Below, piece after piece: positions 1 through 3,772 of a DNA stretch of 5,921 nt (its first letter is position 1; each line of letters begins with the position of its first letter). Origin of the DNA: Nitrospirota bacterium. Its GTDB lineage: Bacteria; Nitrospirota; Nitrospiria; Nitrospirales; Nitrospiraceae. The stretch spans positions 1 through 5,921 of the forward strand of contig JACRLS010000011.1 in the NCBI GenBank assembly GCA_016235225.1, given 5' to 3'. A model generated the notes under the pieces. That model ran no database searches and had not been told where the DNA came from. It was given only the letters and a program-made list of their open reading frames with translations. The position numbers and the translations under genes were made by a program.

Positions 1-48
1 GGGCCAGATGCGTTCGAACTTCTTCTTGAGTTCGCTGCGAGTCGTCAT
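1..48 (-). CDS. N-terminal fragment of an unrecognised gene
   Basis: Reading leftward from an ATG at 48 gives MTTRSELKKKFERIWP before the window ends. Thirteen of these 16 codons end in G or C, as expected for coding DNA in a GC-rich genome. The start is not certain. The best Shine-Dalgarno match (AGGGGG, minus strand, 73-68) sits 19 nt from this ATG but 6 nt from another ATG at 61, which opens a different frame (MILMHDDSQRTQEE...) with only about half G/C third positions. I prefer the frame from 48 because of its codon use. An AT-rich patch at 80-100 and the modular repeat at 111-208 lie directly upstream. I do not recognise the family from so few residues. Confidence 0.4.
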   Translation of the reverse strand, partial: MTTRSELKKKFERIWP

Positions 49-110
49 GCATGAGAATCATACTGCACCCCCTGCGACATGTAAACTTTATTTATTGACG
101 CCGCCTAAGA

Positions 111-208
111 GGAGGTATCGGTCTCATCGGGGAACACAGGTTAAGGTTGAGGCTCAGGTTGAGGGTCGGCATCGGATCACTCATGGACCACCGGGTTGAG
201 GCTGAGGT
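111..208 (+). repeat. Modular GGTTGAGG-type repeat, locus 1 (order A-B)
   Basis: Two related units lie head to tail. Unit A starts GGAGGTATCGGTCTCATCGG (111). Unit B contains CATCGGATCACTCATGGACC (from 170) and ends GGGTTGAGGCTGAGGT (193-208). The shared core, GTATCGG at 115 and GCATCGG at 169, recurs after 54 bp, and the units are joined by GGTTAAGG/GGTTGAGG runs. Both units recur at 1795-1958 in the opposite order. Translation of the region gives a recurring peptide ending RITHGPPG, which is a product of the repeat and not evidence of a gene. Confidence 0.85.
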
Positions 209-250
209 GAAGAAGCGGCACATCTCGTGTGCGCATATACGACTTCCATT

Positions 251-610
251 TTATTTGTCAAGTACAAAATGAGGGAAGTCAGCTCCGGGACATAAAAATG
301 GGGACAAAGCACCCCTCGACAGGCTCGGCGAGCCAGTCCCCATTTCCCAGACTGGCCCAAATCCCGTCGCCGATCGGATTGCCCCCCCGATTCCGCCGAA
401 ACAAGTTCGGCTCTTGTGCCACGTTGGGCGCACCCCGTCAATTCCCCGAAATGCGTACTCCTCTCCTTCGCTCACTTTCCCCTTGACCGCGCGTGCAGAT
501 TCCTGGTAGACGACCGCCCCCGATCCCGTTCCCCGCCTCCAGCGCCTTTGCCCGTGCCACCGACGCTCCCGCAGGGACTCTCGGCAGTCGAACAATTGGC
601 CAAGGTTCAT
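251..610 (-). CDS. Arg-rich ORF, diverged copy of the ORF at 1591-1776
   Basis: The ATG at 610 is preceded by a good Shine-Dalgarno stretch (GGGAGGGAG, minus strand). The first ~25 residues (MNLGQLFDCRESLRERRW...) align with those of the ORF starting at 1776 (MSLAQL...RCRESLRDRW), with a clean 5-codon gap and many synonymous third-position differences. Similarity fades after roughly residue 45. The open frame continues to 251 only by reading through the REP-like palindrome at 296-345, so the C-terminal part is probably not native and the copy may be dead. Function is unknown. It has no recognisable domain, signal peptide or membrane segment. Apart from this frame and the palindrome I see nothing definite in 209-600. 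Confidence 0.25.
   Translation of the reverse strand: MNLGQLFDCRESLRERRWHGQRRWRRGTGSGAVVYQESARAVKGKVSEGEEYAFRGIDGVRPTWHKSRTCFGGIGGAIRSATGFGPVWEMGTGSPSLSRGALSPFLCPGADFPHFVLDK
296..345. repeat. REP-like palindrome (GGGGAC...GTCCCC)
   Basis: AAATGGGGAC (296-305) and GTCCCCATTT (336-345) are a perfect 10-bp inverted repeat. A second stem lies inside: GGCTC (322-326) pairs with GAGCC (330-334) around a 3-nt loop. The AAATGGGGAC...GTCCCCATTT form resembles the extragenic palindromes mobilised by REP-associated (RAYT/IS200-like) transposases. That assignment is from memory of the family; no transposase gene is visible in this window. Confidence 0.7.
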
Positions 611-650
611 GACTGACTCCCTCCCAAGAACAGAGATAGACGCATATCCT

Positions 651-701
651 GGATTCCCGCTCCCCGCTTACAGCATGCGGGGACAAGCTTCGCGGGAATG
701 A
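651..701. repeat. REP-like palindrome GGATTCCCGC...GCGGGAATGAC
   Basis: ATTCCCGC (653-660) pairs perfectly with GCGGGAAT (692-699). Inside it CCCCGC (662-667) pairs with GCGGGG (677-682) around a 9-nt loop. This is the common 'ATTCCCGC...GCGGGAAT' extragenic palindrome type found scattered through many proteobacterial and Nitrospira-like genomes. Confidence 0.75.
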
Positions 702-734
702 CGAAAAAGAGCTCTCAGGACTTGCATGGAACCG

Positions 735-791
735 CCCGCCTGCCGGAAGCCTCTGGCGGGCAGGTCATACCCGCGCAAGCGGGTATCCAGT
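735..791. repeat. Paired hairpins, GCCTGCC...GGGCAGG and ATACCCGC-GCAA-GCGGGTAT
   Basis: The second hairpin is an exact 8-bp stem (767-774 with 779-786) closed by GCAA. The first is an imperfect stem formed by CCTGCCGGA and TCTGGCGGGCAGG. Translated in one frame the second hairpin gives VIPAQAGIQ, a familiar spurious peptide produced by this class of repeat, so short ORFs crossing here should not be called genes. Confidence 0.7.
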
Positions 792-900
792 CCTTTCCGA
801 CCAAACGGGTGAACATCCCGCTTTGCTTACAACCATCATGGCAAAGAGATTTTAGATCTTTCTCAATTCCTATCTCTGTTCTTGCGTCCCTGTGAATCAA

Positions 901-929
901 TTGCTCTGCATGCCTCTGCATGCTAGACT
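901..929 (+). promoter_or_regulatory. Predicted sigma-70 promoter of vapBC, leaderless
   Basis: TTGCTC (901-906) and TAGACT (924-929) are separated by exactly 17 bp. The -10 box ends 6 bp before the vapB ATG at 936, so transcription would begin at or next to the A of the start codon. This agrees with the absence of any Shine-Dalgarno sequence before vapB. The hexamers are partial matches only, so this is a prediction. Confidence 0.5.
904..923 (+). promoter_or_regulatory. Candidate VapB operator: tandem CTCTGCATGC
   Basis: CTCTGCATGC is perfectly repeated at 904-913 and 914-923, filling the space between the -35 and -10 boxes. Each copy ends in the palindrome GCATGC, and a third GCATGC lies at 934-939 over the start codon. 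Ribbon-helix-helix antitoxins bind short half-sites about one helical turn apart, so a 10-bp period between promoter boxes fits autorepression by the VapB/VapC complex. The sequence shows the repeat; binding is inferred. Confidence 0.55.
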
Positions 930-935
930 GGCCGC

Positions 936-1178
936 ATGCGAACGACGATCGAGATCCGAAATAAGCATCGAGCGAAATTACTTGAGCTGGCCGCGCGCCG
1001 CGGCTGCAAAGGATTCTCTGCCATCATTGACGAGGCCATCGAACATTACCTTGCCCAGGACGCGGAACAGGCCGAGGCCCGCCGCCGCGCTCTCACACTT
1101 CGCGGCACCCTTTCTCGCCGGGAAGCCAACCGCCTTCGGGCCGACACCGCCGCCCTCCGCCGCTCATGGCGCTTCTGA
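936..1178 (+). CDS. vapB: Antitoxin of type II toxin-antitoxin system, VapB-like, ribbon-helix-helix
   Basis: This is an 80-aa protein with the layout of a ribbon-helix-helix (CopG/MetJ-like) antitoxin. It has an N-terminal DNA-contacting beta strand (RTTIEI, residues 2-7), helix A about 9-22 and helix B about 27-39 (FSAIIDEAIEHYLA). A basic C-terminal tail follows (about 45-80), with LSRREANRLRAD and a terminal RRSW, the part expected to wrap around and inhibit the toxin. It overlaps vapC by 13 bp, the usual antitoxin-first arrangement with translational coupling. The ATG has no Shine-Dalgarno motif and lies 6 bp after a -10 box, so it is probably leaderless. By family knowledge it would repress its own promoter together with VapC. 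The RHH fold assignment is firm; the exact subfamily name is less so. Confidence 0.85.
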   Translation: MRTTIEIRNKHRAKLLELAARRGCKGFSAIIDEAIEHYLAQDAEQAEARRRALTLRGTLSRREANRLRADTAALRRSWRF

Positions 1179-1549
1179 TCGCCGACACCGACGTCTTGAT
1201 CGATTTCCTGGCCGGCCACAATCCCACCGCCGATCGGATTGCTTTGCACCTGGAAGAGGGCACTCTCTGCACCACGACGGTCACCCGCTTCGAGCTGTTG
1301 AGTGGCGCCCGCACGGCAACCCAAGAGCGCCGTATTCGGCAACTGCTGGAGGCTCTGCCGACACTCCCTCTGGACGACGCCGCGGCCGACCAGGCAGCAC
1401 ATGTCCGACAGACCATGGAACGCAACGGCACCTCGATCGGTATGGGGGATAGCCTCATTGCCGGAATCGTACTGTGCCACCGGGGCATCCTCCTGACTCG
1501 CAATCGCCGCCACTTCGAGATCGTGCCGGGTTTGAACCTCGCCGACTGA
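1166..1549 (+). CDS. vapC: VapC-type PIN-domain ribonuclease toxin
   Basis: A 127-aa single-domain PIN protein of normal VapC length. The four acidic or polar active-site positions are visible: Asp7 in ADTDVLIDFLAG, Glu43 in TRFELLSGAR, Asp95 in IGMGDSLIAG, and the C-terminal TRNRRHFEIVPGL (from 111). The last motif often reads N-x-x-D-F; here His116 replaces that Asp, a variant common in this family. VapC toxins are Mg2+-dependent endoribonucleases that cut tRNA or rRNA when freed from the antitoxin. The target here cannot be read from sequence. The ATG lies inside vapB (ATGGCGCTTCTGA holds both the start and the vapB stop), with no separate ribosome site, so translation should be coupled to vapB. 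It faces the minus-strand ORF that ends at 1591. Confidence 0.93.
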   Translation: MALLIADTDVLIDFLAGHNPTADRIALHLEEGTLCTTTVTRFELLSGARTATQERRIRQLLEALPTLPLDDAAADQAAHVRQTMERNGTSIGMGDSLIAGIVLCHRGILLTRNRRHFEIVPGLNLAD

Positions 1550-1590
1550 GCTTTGCTTCCCCCATTGAGGCCATGCGACGCCTCCCGTTC

Positions 1591-1776
1591 TCATAACACC
1601 CTTGCAAGAAGTACCCGTCTGCCCGAGGCCTGAGGGTGGAGGCGCGAAGCGCGGGACGAGCGAGACAGGCCGGACTCGCGCATACGGCGGCGGGAACGAC
1701 GCCAGTCGCGCCAGCGGTCGCGCAGGGATTCCCGGCAGCGGAGCCACGGCTTGGCAGCCAGTTGGGCGAGGCTCAT
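1591..1776 (-). CDS. Small Arg-rich hypothetical protein (61 aa)
   Basis: The ATG at 1776 has an ideal Shine-Dalgarno GGAGG six bases upstream on the minus strand. The product is very basic (RCRESLRDRWRDWRRSRRR near residues 13-31, then RLHPQASGRRVLLARVL at the end), with no signal peptide or membrane segment. Its first ~30 codons align with the ORF starting at 610. The differences include an in-frame 5-codon gap and several synonymous changes (CTT/CTC, TTG/CTG, CGA/CGG, GAG/GAA, CGT/CGC), a pattern that suggests selection on protein sequence. Against this, the composition is extreme, the DNA contains small palindromes (GGCGCGAAGCGC), and it could be a dispersed repeat with an incidental frame. 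I do not recognise a function. Confidence 0.4.
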   Translation of the reverse strand: MSLAQLAAKPWLRCRESLRDRWRDWRRSRRRMRESGLSRSSRASRLHPQASGRRVLLARVL

Positions 1777-1794
1777 TGAGGACCTCCACCGGCA

Positions 1795-1958
1795 AAATAC
1801 AGGTTAAGGTTGAGGTTAAGGGTTGGCGTCGGATCACTCATGGACCACCGGGTTGAGGCTGAGGTTGAGGGGAGGTATCGGTCTCATCGGGAAACACAGG
1901 TCAAGATTGAGGTTCAGGGTTGCATTGGCTCAATCATTAAAAACCACGTTGAGACTGA
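1795..1958 (+). repeat. Modular GGTTGAGG-type repeat, locus 2 (order B-A-B')
   Basis: From 1795 to 1866 the sequence matches 130-208 of locus 1 (link plus unit B, with TCGGATCACTCATGGACCAC). It then continues into unit A (GGAGGTATCGGTCTCATCGG at 1871), which in locus 1 comes before B. A third, degenerate B-like unit follows (GCATTGGCTCAATCATTAAA at 1922). Core motifs sit at 1826, 1875 and 1922, giving steps of 49 and 47 bp. The array lies between the Shine-Dalgarno of the minus-strand ORF at 1776 and the broken end of the DUF3467-type pseudogene. Confidence 0.85.
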
Positions 1959-2151
1959 ATGGATGTCGGTCCCGCCTTTTTCCCAGGCCTTGTTCACCCC
2001 GAATACCATCACGACTTCCTCACGGGAACTAGAGACGTTGCAGACGTTCGCGTAGGAGTTGGTGATGTCGGCATCGTCCCATTTCACGGTGAGCGTGGCG
2101 GGGCAGTCAGTGGGGGGTGGCTGTCTCCTCAGATCGTTTGGTCGTCGCCAT
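1914..2151 (-). pseudogene. DUF3467-type protein, frameshifted and truncated
   Basis: The start is ATG at 2151 with a perfect GAGGAGG ribosome site five bases upstream (2163-2157). The frame reads MATTKRSEETATPH and stops at 2107. Removing one C from the six-C run at about 2111-2116 restores a frame that continues ...TDCPATLTVKWDDADITNSY, then SYANVCNVSSSREEVV and MVFGVNKAWEKGG. The WDD...SYANVCNV.S.REEV..FG.N.AW pattern is what I recall for small (~100 aa) DUF3467 proteins, whose function is unknown. The expected second half (a strand ending in LSPFAAKRL-like sequence and a C-terminal helix) is missing. After about residue 58 the frame enters the GGTTGAGG-type repeat and stops at 1914. It is therefore doubly damaged, although the poly-C shift alone could be a sequencing error or slippage site. 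A 12-bp palindrome AATCTATAGATT (2187-2198) lies upstream. Confidence 0.75.
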
Positions 2152-2318
2152 GGAGTCCTCCTCTGTTGGGTAGTGTTGCTCTCAGGAATCTATAGATTTG
2201 CCCGGTGGGCACACATTGGCTTCATCGCGAGCGCGCGAGCCCCCGTCGACACAATGTCTGTGACCGAGTCTGTGGTCGATCTATCCGAACAACGCGAGAT
2301 TGGTCCTTGAGGGGAGGC

Positions 2319-2435
2319 TTAGATCGCGCCGGGCGTTGGTGCTGACAGCAGCATGTCGTAACGCACCTGGTAGGGAGACCTGCGCCCGACTACTTCCGTG
2401 CACTCTTTGAGAGGTCGCCGCGTGATCCTGGGCAA
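2319..2435 (-). CDS. Possible 38-aa ORF or gene remnant, unrecognised
   Basis: From a TTG at 2435 the minus strand reads LPRITRRPLKECTEVV, then GRRSPYQVRYDMLLSAPTPG, and ends at TAA 2319. It looks more protein-like than the competing frames here, but the start is non-standard, the ribosome site is weak (GGCAGG), and a stop lies a few codons upstream. It may be the C-terminal remnant of a lost gene. No family recognised. Confidence 0.2.
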   Translation of the reverse strand: MPRITRRPLKECTEVVGRRSPYQVRYDMLLSAPTPGAI

Positions 2436-2473
2436 GGCGCCTGCCTACAGGCTTTCGAGCCAAGACAGGCGCC
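2436..2473. repeat. Strong nested hairpin
   Basis: GGCGCCTG (2436-2443) pairs perfectly with CAGGCGCC (2466-2473). Inside is the stable hairpin GGCT-TTCG-AGCC (2450-2461). No T-run follows on either strand, so a simple intrinsic terminator is unlikely. It may be a structured RNA end or an extragenic palindrome. Confidence 0.5.
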
Positions 2474-2535
2474 ATCCTGAGCCCTTCGGTATCATGTGGC
2501 AACCCCCAAGAAATGGTTTGCTCCGTTCCATCTCA

Positions 2536-2556
2536 ACGCGGCTGGCACAGCCGCGT
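2536..2556. repeat. 9-bp perfect hairpin with 3-nt loop
   Basis: ACGCGGCTG (2536-2544) and CAGCCGCGT (2548-2556) form a perfect stem around GCA. There is no adjacent T-tract. Apart from this and the hairpin at 2436-2473 I see nothing definite in 2436-2650. Confidence 0.5.
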
Positions 2557-2650
2557 CATAGGACTGCACCGAGCGCGCGTCGTGACAGGCCTGAATCTCG
2601 TCGCTTGATCGGGGACGCACGTTGATGGGCGCACGGGGTCGCATCGCATG

Positions 2651-2688
2651 AGAAGGGCCGACGCGCGGGCCGGATCAGCGGCCCTTCT
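2651..2688 (-). terminator. Hairpin overlapping the end of the 32-aa gene
   Basis: AGAAGGGCCG (2651-2660) pairs perfectly with CGGCCCTTCT (2679-2688); the stop codon of the 32-aa gene (2675-2677) lies in the 18-nt loop. The position fits a transcript end or 3' stabiliser for that gene. There is no T-run after the stem, so classic intrinsic termination is uncertain. Confidence 0.4.
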
Positions 2689-2773
2689 TGGCGGCCTTTG
2701 CGGCGCGCTTTTCCATCATCGTCTTGGCGGGTTTCTTCTTCGTCGCTTTCTTCTGTTGCATACCCTTGGACAT
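2675..2773 (-). CDS. Small Lys-rich hypothetical protein (32 aa)
   Basis: The ATG at 2773 follows a perfect AGGAGGT ribosome site with a 5-nt gap, the best in the window. The product begins MSKGMQQKKATKKKPAKTMM and continues EKRAAKAAKKGR: 12 Lys, 3 Arg and no Asp. It resembles short 'MSKGM..KK..KKKP.KT..EKR..K' proteins that I recall as conserved hypotheticals in Nitrospira and betaproteobacteria. The charge suggests binding to nucleic acid or ribosomes, but that is inference. It is too short for most gene callers and could be missed. It appears monocistronic, with about 600 bp of non-coding sequence upstream and a hairpin at its 3' end. Confidence 0.75.
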   Translation of the reverse strand: MSKGMQQKKATKKKPAKTMMEKRAAKAAKKGR

Positions 2774-2891
2774 CGCGGACCTCCTGTGATGTGTGGTTGA
2801 GTGATATGATGTCGCGGCGTCATCGCCTCTCCTTCATACTCCAATCCTGACGAGAATGGAATGGGGCGCGGAAACTCGATTGCCACAAGAA

Positions 2892-2928
2892 GGAGGAGGA
2901 ACTCTTTTCTGCCAGACGGTCCTCCTCC
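2892..2928. repeat. 9-bp inverted repeat GGAGGAGGA...TCCTCCTCC
   Basis: GGAGGAGGA (2892-2900) and TCCTCCTCC (2920-2928) form a perfect stem with a 19-nt loop. The purine-rich arm contains a Shine-Dalgarno-like sequence but no convincing frame follows it on the plus strand. Confidence 0.4.
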
Positions 2929-2979
2929 CAGGCCTTCCGATTCCTTGACTCACCGCCATCAGGGGACTAAACTGACTTC

Positions 2980-3133
2980 GTGGGAGGAGTTAAACGCCCC
3001 GAGGGAATATTGGATCAACGGGGGTCGAGCGCTGCGGATGGTGTGCAAGCCCAGCTTGACTGGGAAGCCTAAAGTCCCACCAAGATCTCCACCGTACCTA
3101 CATCTCCTCGGTAGGTGCGTGTACTCCTCCCAC
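2980..3133. other. Possible structured RNA or element bounded by an 11-bp inverted repeat
   Basis: GTGGGAGGAGT (2980-2990) pairs perfectly with ACTCCTCCCAC (3123-3133), closing a 132-nt interior. The interior holds smaller stems: CCCAG/CTGGG (around CTTGA) and ACCTAC/GTAGGT (3096-3101 with 3111-3116). I see no convincing coding frame in 2774-3380; the open frame at 2861-3175 is Pro/Arg-rich, has no clear ribosome site and matches nothing I know. I recognise no named riboswitch or RNA family. Confidence 0.35.
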
Positions 3134-3202
3134 CTTAATCCGCCCGGGTCGCGATTCGGCTTACGCCATCCCTGAGCCACCGCGAATTTTCACAGGAAAC
3201 CA

Positions 3203-3349
3203 GAGCACGCCCGACCGGAAGAAGAGCATGTCCGTCCTCGGCGAGGCTCCTCCGTCGGTTGACTTCCTCCCCCGCCCACGGTACAGCTTGCGCCGACAAT
3301 CAGGGGCGCAGTCGGATTAAAGTTCGACGAATACGGACATGGCGTGCTC
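3203..3349. other. Long-range two-part inverted repeat upstream of the 58-aa gene
   Basis: GAGCACGCC (3203-3211) pairs with GGCGTGCTC (3341-3349), and CATGTCCGT (3227-3235) pairs with ACGGACATG (3333-3341). The right arms are contiguous (sharing base 3341), while the left arms are separated by 15 nt. A folded RNA would thus have one long stem with a single large bulge. The interior contains CCTC-GGC-GAGG (3236-3246) and a possible GTCGG/CCGAC pairing (3254-3258 with 3293-3297). It ends 31 bp before the gene start, so it could be a leader or a remnant element. Confidence 0.5.
3259..3287 (+). promoter_or_regulatory. Possible promoter of the 58-aa gene
   Basis: TTGACT (3259-3264) and TACAGC (3282-3287) are 17 bp apart. 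The -35 is good and the -10 is poor. Transcription would start near 3294 and give an 87-nt leader containing the right arm of the inverted repeat at 3203-3349. Confidence 0.25.
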
Positions 3350-3380
3350 ACGCTTTGTCCATCACTGAGAGGCCACCATC

Positions 3381-3557
3381 ATGAAGAACGTTGAGATGAC
3401 CGTCGAGGGGACGATGCTGACGATCAAGGTGGATCTGTCCAAAGAGTTCGGGCCATCTGCGTCGGGGAAGACCATCATCATTGCCTCGACGGAGGGCAAT
3501 GTCACCATTCCGAACCGCGAGGAGAAAGTCGGGCTGAACGTGTACCGAAAAAAGTGA
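3381..3557 (+). CDS. Conserved small hypothetical protein (58 aa)
   Basis: The ATG at 3381 is preceded by GAGAGG with an 8-nt gap. The product starts MKNVEMTVEGTMLTIKVDLS, then KEFGPSASGKTIIIASTEGN, and ends EKVGLNVYRKK. It alternates short hydrophobic beta strands with turns. I recall near-identical small proteins (VDLSKEFGPS.SGKTIIIASTEGNV) as conserved hypotheticals in many Gram-negative and Nitrospira genomes, with no established function. GPSASGKT superficially resembles a P-loop, but the protein is far too short for a nucleotide-binding domain. It has no signal peptide or membrane segment and is probably cytoplasmic. It stands alone, with a structured upstream region and no obvious operon partner. 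Nothing definite lies in 3558-3772 beyond a 5-bp hairpin at 3570-3582. Confidence 0.85.
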   Translation: MKNVEMTVEGTMLTIKVDLSKEFGPSASGKTIIIASTEGNVTIPNREEKVGLNVYRKK

Positions 3558-3772
3558 CGGGAGCATCGCCTCGTGGAACGAGATCGGACCAGTTCTGCAC
3601 GTGAGAGCCGGACCACATGCAGGGCAGCGTTATGGGCGGGATGAGAAAGGTGGTCACTGATGTCTTCAGATACAGACGCGTTGTCCTGTGAGCAGAAACC
3701 CGGAGAGACTTCACCGAGTTCTGCTGCTGGCACGGAGCGGAGATGAGCGGCAGCGCATGGCGCCACCGAGCC

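Larger units (their letters stand above)
626..883. repeat. 258-bp composite element with 14-bp inverted termini (MITE-like)
   Basis: AAGAACAGAGATAG at 626-639 and its exact reverse complement at 870-883 bound a segment holding two REP-like palindromes. Flanking bases extend the likeness in a permuted way. The left copy is followed by ACGCA. The right copy, read on the minus strand, is preceded by GACGC. Both copies therefore fit an 18-bp unit GACGCAAGAACAGAGATA. I found no immediate target-site duplication and no transposase frame. The element ends just upstream of the vapBC promoter. Confidence 0.6.

Noticed and set aside
698..895. Plus-strand 65-aa ORF containing VIPAQAGIQ
   Set aside because: The peptide is the standard translation of a REP-like palindrome, and the frame lies wholly within the composite repeat element.
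904..923. Direct repeats considered as a CRISPR or iteron array
   Set aside because: Only two 10-bp copies with no spacers, placed precisely between promoter boxes; operator is the better reading.
1046..1837. 263-aa minus-strand open frame
   Set aside because: It runs antisense to both vapB and vapC, which have clear families, and through a repeat; it is a high-GC shadow frame.
2861..3175. 104-aa plus-strand ORF, Pro/Arg-rich
   Set aside because: No clear ribosome site, no recognisable domain, biased composition and overlap with inverted repeats; probably non-coding.
3617..3691. 24-aa plus-strand ORF ending RKVVTDVFRYRRVVL
   Set aside because: It is very short, its ribosome site is weak and I know no homologue; not enough to call.
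3362..3766. 134-aa minus-strand ORF
   Set aside because: It is antisense to the conserved 58-aa gene, which has a good ribosome site and a recognised sequence.
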